A stretch of DNA of 64,000 nt from Blautia sp. (GTDB lineage: Bacteria; Bacillota; Clostridia; Lachnospirales; Lachnospiraceae). The stretch spans positions 62,001 through 126,000 of the forward strand of contig JAFTPT010000020.1 of NCBI GenBank assembly GCA_017463155.1. Direction: 5' to 3'. Shown here piece by piece: positions 33,574 to 42,324 of this stretch. The notes beneath the pieces were generated by a model. That model made no database searches, was not told the DNA's origin, and saw only the letters and a list, made by a program, of their open reading frames with translations. Position numbers and translations under genes: made by a program. How positions within the stretch are numbered: the first letter of the stretch is position 1; each line of letters begins with the position of its first letter.

Positions 33574-34440
33574 TTATGCTCCGACCGCCTTGGCGTAGGC
33601 CGTAAAGGACATGGCTGCTTTCTTTTTGGTCTTGATCGTATAGCGGTAGCATTTGCCTCCGCCGTTGGTCGTGTAATAAATGTATTTGCTCGTGATCTTG
33701 CCGACATTGAAGGCTTTGAAGCCGGTCTTGATGGTCTTATACTTGCGGCTGCTGAGAGAATAGGAACGGATCTTGTATGTGTAATTGTTATAATTGCCGC
33801 CGGTCTTCTGCGCAAAGTAGATCGTACTGCCACTGCGGCTCCATCCGCCGCATTTTGATGTCAGAGTCGTCAGCTTCTGTTTGGCGGTGTCATAGACCCG
33901 CAGATGGAACAGGAAGAACGAGCCCATCGTAAGGGTATCGTCGAGCAGTATGTATTTCCCGTAACGCTCCGCGTAGGAGGATGCAGCGAGCTTTTTCAGC
34001 TTTTTGTTTTTGATATACCAGCGGTAGCAGGATGCATTGTCCGACGGATTCCATCCTGTCAGGTACAGGCTTCCTGAATAGAGATCGTTCACATCAAAGC
34101 TGAAGTATCCTGTCGGAAGCTTGCAGAGCAGGGTGACGAGCTTTTTGTCGGTGGAGTACGTATACAGATAGTTGTTCTTGCCCTGATAGCCTTTGTAGGT
34201 CGTGAAATAGATGAGCTTTCCGTCCCTGACGGCCCCGTATCCGACCTGGAGACTCCCGTCCAGCTTGAAGGAGGCGACAGTCGTACCTTTGGTTGTCCGG
34301 ACCGTGACAACGCCGGAAGAATTGGAGGTTGCCCTGCATTTTTCAGCGCCGTGCGCATACGCCGGAAGAAGGAACAGACAGCTGCATAGCAGCGTAAACA
34401 GGAACAGACGACGAAGACAACTGCGTTTTTTTGTTCTCAT
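33574..34440 (-). CDS. secreted protein of unknown function, probable beta-propeller repeats
   Basis: 288 residues with a clear signal peptide (basic start, LFLFTLLCSCLFLLPAYAHGAE). The mature part is rich in Tyr, Lys, Gly and Thr and repeats a pattern of a short beta strand ending in YY or LY followed by a turn (GKLIYFTTYKG, YSGSLYLTGWN, GSTIYFAQKTGG, SKYIYYTTNGG), as in DUF5050-like propellers. It is basic, so it could bind the wall or a polyanion. CAAGGAGGATCATGTC precedes the ATG. It is divergent from the AraC gene across a 219-base AT-rich gap. Confidence 0.75.
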   Translation of the reverse strand: MRTKKRSCLRRLFLFTLLCSCLFLLPAYAHGAEKCRATSNSSGVVTVRTTKGTTVASFKLDGSLQVGYGAVRDGKLIYFTTYKGYQGKNNYLYTYSTDKKLVTLLCKLPTGYFSFDVNDLYSGSLYLTGWNPSDNASCYRWYIKNKKLKKLAASSYAERYGKYILLDDTLTMGSFFLFHLRVYDTAKQKLTTLTSKCGGWSRSGSTIYFAQKTGGNYNNYTYKIRSYSLSSRKYKTIKTGFKAFNVGKITSKYIYYTTNGGGKCYRYTIKTKKKAAMSFTAYAKAVGA

Positions 34441-34607
34441 GACATGATCCTCCTTGTGAAATCGTTTGAATACTTACTCTTTCATTATAATTGTTTTTCA
34501 CAATATACGCAACTGTCTCTTCAGTATTCTGCATATATCAGCCTTTAAAATGCGTACATTTTAGTACATTATTTTTTCCATTTTTTCGACATTTTCTTGT
34601 CAAAGTG

Positions 34608-34616
34608 TGATATAAT
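34608..34616 (+). promoter_or_regulatory. extended -10 promoter for the AraC-family gene
   Basis: TGATATAAT (TG plus a perfect TATAAT at 34611-34616), 43 bases before the start codon. A convincing -35 box is missing, as is usual for extended -10 promoters. The rest of the 34441-34659 gap is AT-rich and shows no other motif that I recognise. Confidence 0.6.
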
Positions 34617-34659
34617 TTACATGTATCATGATTTTATTCGAAAAGGAGCACATTAACCC

Positions 34660-35880
34660 ATGAAACAGAGCATTTTTTCTTCTGCATTGGATCTGTTTAC
34701 ATCTTATACCAAAATCCCGATCCGTCATTATACTGACTTTATGAAGGATCATCTCAGCACTCCTTCCTGGATGCCCGGAGACTGCTTTGATCATTTTTCG
34801 ACAAGTCCGTCTGATTTCGAACAGGAAAGCGGTCTGCTTGATCACGGGGAAATGGGTTTATACGGGTATGTACATGATCAGACGACGGATTCCTACTTTA
34901 TCGCGGGACCGGTTTTCCGGAATACTCCCTCCGAGGATTCGATCGAAGCAATGATCGACTTTTTTGAGATCTTGCCTGAAGAACAAACTGCATTCCGTAA
35001 AGGGATCCATTCTCTTCCCACGGTTACGGATATTCAGTTCCTGACGCTTTTAAACGCGATCCTGAACTTTCTGAACTTCCGTATCGCAAGAAATAGGACG
35101 ACCCTCTCTCCGGAACTGACCGACCAGCTGTTCAAGCTTCTTGAAAAAGAAAAGATCGAAAGATACAGTGAGCTTCACGCAGACGCCGGTGTCCTGGTCG
35201 ATGTGATCAACGAAGAAAACGCATTTCTGGAGACGATCCGGAACGGCGATACCGAAGCAGACCAGAAAAGGATCCTTGTCAAGAACTTCAATTATGCCTT
35301 TCCCTCGCTGTTTTCCGGACAGAAGGACCTGGTTGATCTTTTTATCGTCGTCTCCACACTGATCTCAAGAGCCGCGATCGACGGCGGCATGGAAAAATCC
35401 GCTGCGCTCTTCCTGCAGCGTGCCTACATCCGCAAAAGCAAGGACTGCGAGACGCCGGAAGAGATCCTTGCTCTTCAGATCCAGATGGCCGGCGTGTATA
35501 CCATGCAGGTCCGGTTTGCGAAGGATAGCTCGATCCGTTCGCATGTTGTCAGGGACGCCGTCAACTATATCAACCTGAACCTTTCGTCGCAGCTTACGAC
35601 CCAGGAGATCGCAAACGCCCTGATGATCAGCCGTGGCCATCTGTCGAACCATTTCAAAAAGGAAACCGGGCAGAATATCTCCAACTACATTCTGATGCAG
35701 AAAACAAAAGAAGCCCAAAGGCTTCTCTTATATACCAATATGAGTATTGCGGAGATCAGCGACCTGCTTTCCTTCAGTTCGCAGAGTCATTTCACCTCCG
35801 TCTTCAAAAAATACAGCGGAGGCGCGACCCCGACAGCCTTCCGGAACAACAAGGAGAACAGGATCAACAAAGACCACTGA
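34660..35880 (+). CDS. AraC-family transcriptional regulator
   Basis: A 406-residue regulator. The C-terminal 100 residues form the two helix-turn-helix motifs of AraC proteins (LTTQEIANALMISRGHLSNH, then MSIAEISDLLSFSSQSHFTS and FKKYSGGATPTAFR). The N-terminal 300 residues form a sensor region of the type found in Lachnospiraceae regulators, without a membrane segment; the effector cannot be told. GAAAAGGAGCAC precedes the ATG. It is divergent from the secreted propeller-like protein, which is one possible target. Confidence 0.9.
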   Translation: MKQSIFSSALDLFTSYTKIPIRHYTDFMKDHLSTPSWMPGDCFDHFSTSPSDFEQESGLLDHGEMGLYGYVHDQTTDSYFIAGPVFRNTPSEDSIEAMIDFFEILPEEQTAFRKGIHSLPTVTDIQFLTLLNAILNFLNFRIARNRTTLSPELTDQLFKLLEKEKIERYSELHADAGVLVDVINEENAFLETIRNGDTEADQKRILVKNFNYAFPSLFSGQKDLVDLFIVVSTLISRAAIDGGMEKSAALFLQRAYIRKSKDCETPEEILALQIQMAGVYTMQVRFAKDSSIRSHVVRDAVNYINLNLSSQLTTQEIANALMISRGHLSNHFKKETGQNISNYILMQKTKEAQRLLLYTNMSIAEISDLLSFSSQSHFTSVFKKYSGGATPTAFRNNKENRINKDH

Positions 35881-35901
35881 ACGGACCGGCCGGAGAACCG
35901 G

Positions 35902-36381
35902 TCAGTCCGCCGTCACCTTCTCGAGGCTTGCATTTGTAACCTCGAGAAGATCCCTGACCCGGACCTTCAGCGTCAGGCCGATCCTGCCGCCGCTCACATA
36001 GATCTCTTCAAAATCACCGGCTGCGGAGTCAAAGACCGTTCTGTACGGCTTTTTCATGCCGATCGGGCTGCAGCCGCCGCGTACATAGCCAGTGATCTTC
36101 AGAATGTCCTTGACGTGGATCATATCCACGGTCTTCTCTCCGACCGCCTTTGCAGCGGCCTTCCTGTCCACTTCCTTCTCGATCGGGACCACAAAAACAA
36201 AATAATTGCCGCTCTTCCCCTCCATGACAAGTGTCTTGAACGACTGTTCATAGGGAGCCCCGGTCAGATCCGCCGCATGAAGGCCGTCCACGAATTCATC
36301 GCATTCATAGGTCAGCACTTCGTAGGGGATCTTTTTTTTGTCCAGCATTCTCATTGCATTGGTTTTTGCTTCTTTGGCCAT
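35902..36381 (-). CDS. ybaK: Cys-tRNA(Pro)/Cys-tRNA(Cys) deacylase YbaK
   Basis: A 159-residue trans-editing factor of the YbaK/EbsC family that hydrolyses mischarged Cys-tRNA(Pro). Conserved stretches are AMRMLDKKKIPYEVLTYE, GAPYEQSFKTLVMEG and the Lys-containing GGCSPIGMKKPYRT near residue 101. The length is normal. The start codon at 36381 lies 31 bases inside the end of the preceding DUF4203-type gene, so the two are probably translationally coupled. Confidence 0.93.
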   Translation of the reverse strand: MAKEAKTNAMRMLDKKKIPYEVLTYECDEFVDGLHAADLTGAPYEQSFKTLVMEGKSGNYFVFVVPIEKEVDRKAAAKAVGEKTVDMIHVKDILKITGYVRGGCSPIGMKKPYRTVFDSAAGDFEEIYVSGGRIGLTLKVRVRDLLEVTNASLEKVTAD

Positions 36382-37178
36382 TTCAGTTCCTCCTGCCCAT
36401 CCTTCAGATCCTCCAGGTCCAGTTCTTCAAATAACTCCGGATCGATCCTTGCGTAGTCGATCTCATCGAGATCGGGAAGCCCTTCCTCTTCCTCATCCTG
36501 TTCTTCTTCGTCTTCCCCGTCATCCTCCTCATATTCATCCCTGTTGGTCAGGAACTGGATCAGGATCCCGACTAAGGCGGCTCCGAGGCCGATCAGCAGG
36601 CTGTAGGGGATCTCGGAGAGCTCCAGAAGATGTGCCCCTGAGAAGCCGGCGAACGCACCTCCAACAAGGCTTGTCCCGATGATCAGGACCTCCTTTGAAT
36701 ACCGGATCGCCAGAGACCCGAGCACCACGCCGATCAGGATACACAGGAAAAACACGGCCGAGCTGGTCGGATGCAGCAGATAGATGCTGATACCGATCCC
36801 AAGGCCTGCCCCGAGAACAAAGATACCGGCTTTATAGACCAGCATCGCGATCACGGCCACAAGGATACCTCCTCCGACGGCCGCGCCAAGCTGTATCATG
36901 TGATCGGCTTCCGGAAGCATCCGGTCTGCCGCGTAGAGAGCCGCGGCCGCTCCGATGCCGAAGCCGGCAAGCATGACCCAGAACCGTAGCATCCGGTAAC
37001 CAAGAAAGCAGTTTAAAAGCCCGAACACCAGAAACGCAGCCAGTATGAGCATGATCTCGTTCGTCAAAGGCTGCTGAAGCTTCTGGTAAAATGACCGTAT
37101 AAATCCCACTGCCCTGTCAATGACCGGGTTGTCATTTGTCTCTCCGAAGATCCAGCCGAGGCTGTTGATGAAATCCAT
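36351..37178 (-). CDS. multi-pass membrane protein, DUF4203/TMEM198-like
   Basis: 275 residues with seven or so membrane segments from about residue 40 to 210, starting with EIMLILAAFLVFGLLNCFLGYR, a Gly-rich arrangement typical of the TMEM198/DUF4203 fold. A strongly acidic cytoplasmic tail follows (long Glu/Asp run near residues 215-232). No function is established in bacteria. It is followed by ybaK with a 31-base overlap and preceded, after 15 bases, by the transglutaminase-like gene, suggesting a single transcript. Confidence 0.75.
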   Translation of the reverse strand: MDFINSLGWIFGETNDNPVIDRAVGFIRSFYQKLQQPLTNEIMLILAAFLVFGLLNCFLGYRMLRFWVMLAGFGIGAAAALYAADRMLPEADHMIQLGAAVGGGILVAVIAMLVYKAGIFVLGAGLGIGISIYLLHPTSSAVFFLCILIGVVLGSLAIRYSKEVLIIGTSLVGGAFAGFSGAHLLELSEIPYSLLIGLGAALVGILIQFLTNRDEYEEDDGEDEEEQDEEEEGLPDLDEIDYARIDPELFEELDLEDLKDGQEELKWPKKQKPMQ

Positions 37179-37193
37179 TGTTTTCTCCTTGCC

Positions 37194-38444
37194 TTAAAAG
37201 ATATAGTAGATCGTCTTGAACGTATCCAGGACGCCGAAATGGTACTCCACTCTGTCCAGACCGTTCCTGGTCATGTAGTAATTGGCCACTTCGCTCGCGG
37301 AGTCACCTTCGCCCCACTCGCTGACGGCTCTTTCAAAATCCTCCTGCCTAGCGAAACGGAACCGGACGACGGCCGCATTGTTGTCGATCCGCAGCCTGCA
37401 AAGATCATAGACCTTCTGCCAGTCATAGTCGTCAAAGCAGGCGTTGTTCCGCACATAGAAATTATCGGCATGGGCCGTACAGGCAGGAACCTGATACTCA
37501 TCGGCCGGTGTGTAGATCGCCGCGTATTCCTCAGGGAACGGGCACAGATAATCCATGATAGTCGTCTTGTGCTCCGCCAGCATAGCGGCGTTCCCCTGCA
37601 GGAAATCCGGCTGGTCGCCGTTGGTCGCGTCCACGATGTATGGTTCTCCGTCGATCCAGACGATATTCCAGGCGTGGCCGTCGGAGGATTCCGAAGAGTC
37701 TCCTTCGACATAGATGCAGGGAATGCCGAGACGGTCCAGCAGATATTTGACGGCGCCTGCATACCCTGCGCACACGGCCTCTTTGGCCCAGAAAACACCT
37801 GCAATGCTCTGGTCATGCTCCGTCACGACATATTCACAGTAATCGATCACCCAGGTGTAGACGGTCTCCACCTTCCGGTATGTATCCGCCTCTTCCGGGA
37901 TCATTGCCCTGACAGACTGATACGCGCTTTCCATGGAACCGAGGATCTCATTCATCTCGGCTTCCGTATAGGTATAACCGGGTGAAAAACGGCTGTAATC
38001 CTGGTTTGAATAGCTGGTCATATAGACGTGTTCCCGGTTGTGGATCCAGAACAGCTCCGGATGATCCTTCAGAACCGCGCTGTAGACATGCGTCACATCA
38101 TCGCCGGTCACCGTGACATAGAATGATTCCTCCCTGTTCCGGATCGCCGTCAGCATCTGCCGGTATCCACGCTTCTGGTCATCGTTCAGCTGTTCAAAAT
38201 AATACTCGTAGAAGCCTTCCTCTTTTCCGGTGACCTCCTGGGCTTTCAGCTCCCGCACCTCCGTCGGTTCGCCGGTGAATAAGCTGATCGCGTCATCCAG
38301 AAGATCTCCGCTCACAAAAGGCATCGGGATCGTCTCTGTCTGTTCTTTGCCGAAGCGTACCTTTCCAAAGAGCGTGCCAAAAGCTACGAGCAGCAAAAAG
38401 ATGAGCAGTAAAAAACGCCATGGCCGTTTTCTTTTATGGTTCAT
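37194..38444 (-). CDS. membrane-anchored transglutaminase-like protein
   Basis: 416 residues: a basic N-terminus and one membrane segment (FLLLIFLLLVAFGTLFG), then an extracytoplasmic region. The transglutaminase-like core has the Cys in EAVCAGYAGAVKYLLDRLGI near residue 225, the His in DGHAWNIVWIDG near residue 257 and the Asp in YIVDATNGD near residue 273, a full catalytic triad. It could act as a peptidase or crosslinker at the cell surface; the substrate is unknown. The gene is first in a minus-strand set with the DUF4203-type protein and ybaK. Confidence 0.85.
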   Translation of the reverse strand: MNHKRKRPWRFLLLIFLLLVAFGTLFGKVRFGKEQTETIPMPFVSGDLLDDAISLFTGEPTEVRELKAQEVTGKEEGFYEYYFEQLNDDQKRGYRQMLTAIRNREESFYVTVTGDDVTHVYSAVLKDHPELFWIHNREHVYMTSYSNQDYSRFSPGYTYTEAEMNEILGSMESAYQSVRAMIPEEADTYRKVETVYTWVIDYCEYVVTEHDQSIAGVFWAKEAVCAGYAGAVKYLLDRLGIPCIYVEGDSSESSDGHAWNIVWIDGEPYIVDATNGDQPDFLQGNAAMLAEHKTTIMDYLCPFPEEYAAIYTPADEYQVPACTAHADNFYVRNNACFDDYDWQKVYDLCRLRIDNNAAVVRFRFARQEDFERAVSEWGEGDSASEVANYYMTRNGLDRVEYHFGVLDTFKTIYYIF

Positions 38445-38481
38445 AGTACTCCTTTCCTGCCTGCCGTCTGTAAAAAAGGGA

Positions 38482-38510
38482 TTGCTCTTTTTACGTTAAC
38501 CTGCTAAACT
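38482..38510 (+). promoter_or_regulatory. possible promoter for the PduL-like gene
   Basis: TTGCTC at 38482-38487, 17 bases, TAAACT at 38505-38510, 34 bases before the start codon. Both boxes are fair rather than strong matches. Confidence 0.5.
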
Positions 38511-38544
38511 GTAAAATCATCAGTATGGAAAGCAGGTTGAAACA

Positions 38545-39183
38545 ATGAGTGTAAAGATCCCGATCGAGACCTCTGCAAGGCATATTCATCTGAGCAGAGA
38601 AGATTTTGAGGTTCTGTTCGGCCCCGGCAAGGAACTCCATTTTGTAAAGGAGCTCAGCCAGCCGGGTCAGTATCTGTGTGAGGAAAGACTGACCGTCCGC
38701 GGTCCCAAGGGCCGGTTTGAGAACATGGCCATTCTCGGACCTTTCCGGTCCCGTTCCCAGGTAGAAGTATCACTGACCGACACCAGGCAGCTGGGCCTTC
38801 CGGGCGTGATCCGTCAGTCCGGTGATATCGCCGGTACACCCGGCTGCACCCTGATCGGTCCCATGGGTGAGTTCGAGATGAAGGAGGGCGTCATTGTTGC
38901 CAAGCGTCACATTCACATGACGCCTGACGAGGCCCTGGTCCTTCGCGTCCGGGACAATGACCAGGTCTTTGTTCTTACCAAAAGCTACGGCCGCACCGTC
39001 ATCTACGCCGATGTGGTGGTCCGTGTCAACCGGAGCTTCCGTCTGGCCATGCACGTCGATACGGACGAGGCGAACGCCTTTTCAAGTGATGCGGAGCCCT
39101 ACGGCGTGATCGTTCAGCTCTTCGGCGACAACTATGATACACACAAGTGGATCGAGGAGGAATTGTCCGGGATCCACAGGTAA
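38545..39183 (+). CDS. pduL: PduL-type phosphate acyltransferase
   Basis: A 212-residue enzyme that interconverts acyl-CoA and acyl-phosphate. The two half-domains each carry a zinc-binding motif, ARHIHLSREDFEVLFG near residue 11 and KRHIHMTPDEALVL near residue 120, and GVIRQSGDIAGTPG lies between them. There is no N-terminal encapsulation peptide and no microcompartment gene nearby, so it probably works free in the cytosol, for example as a phosphotransacetylase. It is a single-gene unit ended by a strong terminator. Confidence 0.9.
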   Translation: MSVKIPIETSARHIHLSREDFEVLFGPGKELHFVKELSQPGQYLCEERLTVRGPKGRFENMAILGPFRSRSQVEVSLTDTRQLGLPGVIRQSGDIAGTPGCTLIGPMGEFEMKEGVIVAKRHIHMTPDEALVLRVRDNDQVFVLTKSYGRTVIYADVVVRVNRSFRLAMHVDTDEANAFSSDAEPYGVIVQLFGDNYDTHKWIEEELSGIHR

Positions 39184-39205
39184 GCTTAAGCCGGATCATC
39201 TATGA

Positions 39206-39249
39206 AACAACAAAAAAGTGTCTCGCACGCGAGACACTTTTTTGTTGTT
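39206..39249. terminator. bidirectional intrinsic terminator
   Basis: AAAAAAGTGTCTCG and CGAGACACTTTTTT form a perfect hairpin with a 4-base loop and A/T flanks on both sides. It separates the convergent PduL-like and NlpC/P60 genes. Confidence 0.93.
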
Positions 39250-39257
39250 TTTAAAGA

Positions 39258-42131
39258 TCAGAACTCTGATACGACAGAATCGTCAAGGATGAAGCCTTCC
39301 GGAAGCTCATACTCGTCGGAATCCATGAGGATCTGCTCCAGTTCTTCCTCGGAAAGGATCCCATCTCCGTCAAGATCGTACATATCGATCTCTTCATCGG
39401 TAAGCTCCTCGCCATTCCTGATCCGGCGCGCTGCATTCATCTTCAGTGCCTTTGCCTCTTCCTCAGGATCGACTTCCTCGTCGTTTGCCGCGTCTCCGTC
39501 GGAGATCAGCTCTTCGGCATCCTCATCGTCTGCACCGGCCGATACCGATACAGCTTCCGTCTCAGACAGATCGGAGCCGATTTCCTCGTTCTTTGTCCCG
39601 GAAACATCCTCACCGCCTGTGATCACGTCATCCGTGACTGCAGCCGGTTCTTCTGCTGCGGGTTCATCGAACGATACGGTTTCGGAAACATCCGTGAGCT
39701 CTGCGGCCGGAGCCGGAGTCTCAACGTTCATCTCCTTATCTTCAACCTCGTTGGATACTGCTTCATCCGCTTCGATCTTCGCATCTTCCGCCGGAGCAGA
39801 AGCGTCAGCTTCGGCATTCTCTTCTTCTGCCGGAGCAGAAGCATCAGCCGCGTCTGTTTCCTGCTCTTCATCTGTCGAAGAAGTATCGTCCGTCTGCTCC
39901 TGTTCATCCGGAGTCTCGGCTGCTTCCTCTGCAGGTGTCTCAGGATCGGTTTTTTCGATCAGATCTTCCTCGTCGATCACGGCATCAGCCACGCTGCTCT
40001 CGGGAATGAGATTCTCTTCTTCTGGTTCGGTCACGGTGTTGTCCACGACCTTCGCGGCTTCGTGCATTTCCTGCACTTCGGCTTCGGACGGATAGAAATC
40101 AGGCTGACGGATATAACGGAAGCTTGCGCTGTAGGCTTCGCCAACGGTAACACCGTTCTTGGAAGAAGAACAATGAACCGCGATCCAGTCGCCGGCGTCG
40201 GTCTGTCCGACAAGGATGCCGACATGGTTCTGGCTGCCGGCCTCCGGACCTCTCTGGAATACCAGATCGCCGGGCTGTGCCTGCCGTTCGCTGATCACGC
40301 TGGCTTTCTCCCACTGGGTGGAAGTCCCGTCACCGATGCTGCTGTGCATGCTCTTTGTCTCGTAGCCGTTGATCACGGCCCAGGTCACGAAACCGCTGCA
40401 GTCAAGCCCGTATGCACGGAGTGTACCGGTACTGCGGCTTCCCTTGGCGGTAACCTTCGCGGCACTGCCCCAGCGGGAATCTTCACCGAGTGCGGTGGAC
40501 TTGCCGCCCCAGAAATAACCGACCTTGCCGACCAGCGAGAATGCAGCCGCGATGACGTTGACACGCTCTTCGGCGACATTATCGCCCACGCTCTCACGAA
40601 CAAAGCCCTTGGCCGCCGTGACGACCGCGCATAGAAGCTTGCAGTCGGTCTCGAGATATTTTGCGAGTACAGCCTTGTCCGTCTCGGAGAGCTTATGCTC
40701 CCGTGCGTAATAATCGATGTGGCGGTTTGCAAATGCAACCTTGCTCTGGTCAGCGGAATCGTGGAGGATCGGATTCATCTCCGCAAAGATCGCTGTGAGC
40801 TCCACCTTGCTGTCGGAATTCAGTGTGTAGCTTGTCTCGCCCTTCTTGTAATGGTTCAGGACGTAGATCGCGAGGATATCCTGCCAGTTCCGGACCAGCA
40901 GACTGTCGGAAGAAGTCGTGACCGAATCCGGGTCGAACTTGATATCGTTCGCTTTCTTGTATTCGTTTTCGATCTGCTCCATGATGGAAGCAAAGTTGTC
41001 GGAGAAGGTCAGGTGGTAGGCGTCCTTCAGGCTGTTCAGGTAGAATTCCTTGCCGGCGTGAAGGTTGGACACCATGTTGGTGTAGTAGATCGGGGTCCCC
41101 TCGAGCGCCTCCGCCTCTTCTTCCTTCTTCTTGAGTTCCTCCTCGGCGATACGCGCCTCTTCTTCGAGCCTGGCGATCTCGGCCTCGGCTTTGGTCAGTG
41201 TCTCGTAATTGGTGACCAGCGCCTTGTCCTCTTCGCTCAGGCTGTCATAGGCGGCTCTTGCTTCGCTCACATAAGCCTTATGATCAAGTGTGATGGTGAT
41301 GCCTTCAAGTTCGCCGATCTTGGCGATCACGGACTGCGCGGTGAACGTCTCCTGGCCCGGCTGCTCTGCTTCAAGCTTTGCGATCTCGGCTTCAGCTTTG
41401 GTCAGGATCTCATAGTTCGTGACCAGGGCCTTGTTCTCTTCGCTCAGGGTGTCGTAGGCGGTCCTTGCCGCGGCGACATCGCCTTTACTCTCCAGGGTGA
41501 TGATGACGCCGTCCAGCTTGCCGATCAGCTCGATCACTCTTTCGACCGTCGCTGCCTCTGCCGGTTGTTCTTCTGCCGGTGTCGGTGTAACAGCCGGATC
41601 TTCTGTCTGCTCAGACGGATCCGCGGCCGGAGTGACTGTCGGGTCTGCCGGCTGCTCCTCCTGACCCTCTGCCGGTTCCGGTGTAACGGAAGGATCCTCG
41701 GCAGGCGTTTCTCCCTCCTGGGCAGGCGTCGTATCCTCTTTCTGCTCTCCGGAGTCCGGCGTTTCAGGTGTCGTCCCTTCCTGTCCGGACGGCTCCTGTC
41801 CCTCTGACGGGGCGGCCGGTTTCGGGGCGGACGGCTGTGCCGGCGTTTCGGCAGGTGTCTCGGCCTGCTCCTGTGGTTTTGCCTGTTCCTGCGGTTTTGT
41901 TTCCTCCTGGGCAGCCGGCTGCTCCTGCGGCTTCGGCTGCTCCTGCGCCTTGGGCGGTTCAGGAGCCTTCGTCGGCACCGGGGTAGGTGTCGGCGTAGGC
42001 GTCGGAGTCGGTTCCGCCTGTTCTTTTTTTGATTTTTCCTCTGACATAGTCATGACCGGTGCAGATGTTGCCAGCATCACAGTCGCGATCGTCAGACATA
42101 GGATTTGTTTGATATTCTTATATTTCAACAC
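39258..42131 (-). CDS. large secreted NlpC/P60-type surface protein with EF-hand-like tail
   Basis: 957 residues with a signal peptide (ILCLTIATVMLATSAPVMTMS). A low-complexity wall-spanning region (about 35-190) is made of Pro-Thr repeats, then PKPQEQ and AETPAQP-type repeats. Two copies of a helical repeat follow (about 190-330; ESKGDVAAARTAYDTLSEEN and its near copy). The NlpC/P60 core (about 550-690) has Cys in YGLDCSGFVTW, His in NHVGILVG and a second His in IAVHCSSS. An acidic region and an EF-hand or dockerin-like DLDGDGILSEEEL end the protein. It probably cleaves peptidoglycan or surface peptides. The start is GTG 42131; TTG 42128 is an alternative. Confidence 0.82.
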   Translation of the reverse strand: MLKYKNIKQILCLTIATVMLATSAPVMTMSEEKSKKEQAEPTPTPTPTPTPVPTKAPEPPKAQEQPKPQEQPAAQEETKPQEQAKPQEQAETPAETPAQPSAPKPAAPSEGQEPSGQEGTTPETPDSGEQKEDTTPAQEGETPAEDPSVTPEPAEGQEEQPADPTVTPAADPSEQTEDPAVTPTPAEEQPAEAATVERVIELIGKLDGVIITLESKGDVAAARTAYDTLSEENKALVTNYEILTKAEAEIAKLEAEQPGQETFTAQSVIAKIGELEGITITLDHKAYVSEARAAYDSLSEEDKALVTNYETLTKAEAEIARLEEEARIAEEELKKKEEEAEALEGTPIYYTNMVSNLHAGKEFYLNSLKDAYHLTFSDNFASIMEQIENEYKKANDIKFDPDSVTTSSDSLLVRNWQDILAIYVLNHYKKGETSYTLNSDSKVELTAIFAEMNPILHDSADQSKVAFANRHIDYYAREHKLSETDKAVLAKYLETDCKLLCAVVTAAKGFVRESVGDNVAEERVNVIAAAFSLVGKVGYFWGGKSTALGEDSRWGSAAKVTAKGSRSTGTLRAYGLDCSGFVTWAVINGYETKSMHSSIGDGTSTQWEKASVISERQAQPGDLVFQRGPEAGSQNHVGILVGQTDAGDWIAVHCSSSKNGVTVGEAYSASFRYIRQPDFYPSEAEVQEMHEAAKVVDNTVTEPEEENLIPESSVADAVIDEEDLIEKTDPETPAEEAAETPDEQEQTDDTSSTDEEQETDAADASAPAEEENAEADASAPAEDAKIEADEAVSNEVEDKEMNVETPAPAAELTDVSETVSFDEPAAEEPAAVTDDVITGGEDVSGTKNEEIGSDLSETEAVSVSAGADDEDAEELISDGDAANDEEVDPEEEAKALKMNAARRIRNGEELTDEEIDMYDLDGDGILSEEELEQILMDSDEYELPEGFILDDSVVSEF

Positions 42132-42208
42132 AAAGTGCCCCCCTCTGGATCAGCTTTTTTATCCCCTGCAAAAGCGATCCGCATAGTATACTGACCATAA
42201 CCTATCCT

Positions 42209-42237
42209 ACTATATCATAACGTCAGCGAAAAATCAA
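42209..42237 (-). promoter_or_regulatory. promoter of the NlpC/P60 protein gene
   Basis: On the minus strand, TTGATT (42237-42232), 17 bases, TATAGT (42214-42209), about 78 bases ahead of the start codon. Confidence 0.75.
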
Positions 42238-42324
42238 TCGTTTTTCATCGAAAAATTACGAAAATATGAACTGATTTAATAAATGATTCATCTGAATAAA
42301 CAGTGCGTTTTTTGGATCGTCCGC

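Noticed and set aside
35881-35910. GACCGG/CCGGTC hairpin between the AraC and ybaK genes as a terminator
   Set aside because: The stem is short and there is no T run on either strand; support was too weak to list it as a feature.
41530-42035. Pro/Glu/Gln-rich repeats considered as a CRISPR-like or satellite array
   Set aside because: The repeats keep the reading frame of the NlpC/P60 protein and encode a wall-spanning stalk; there are no regular spacers.
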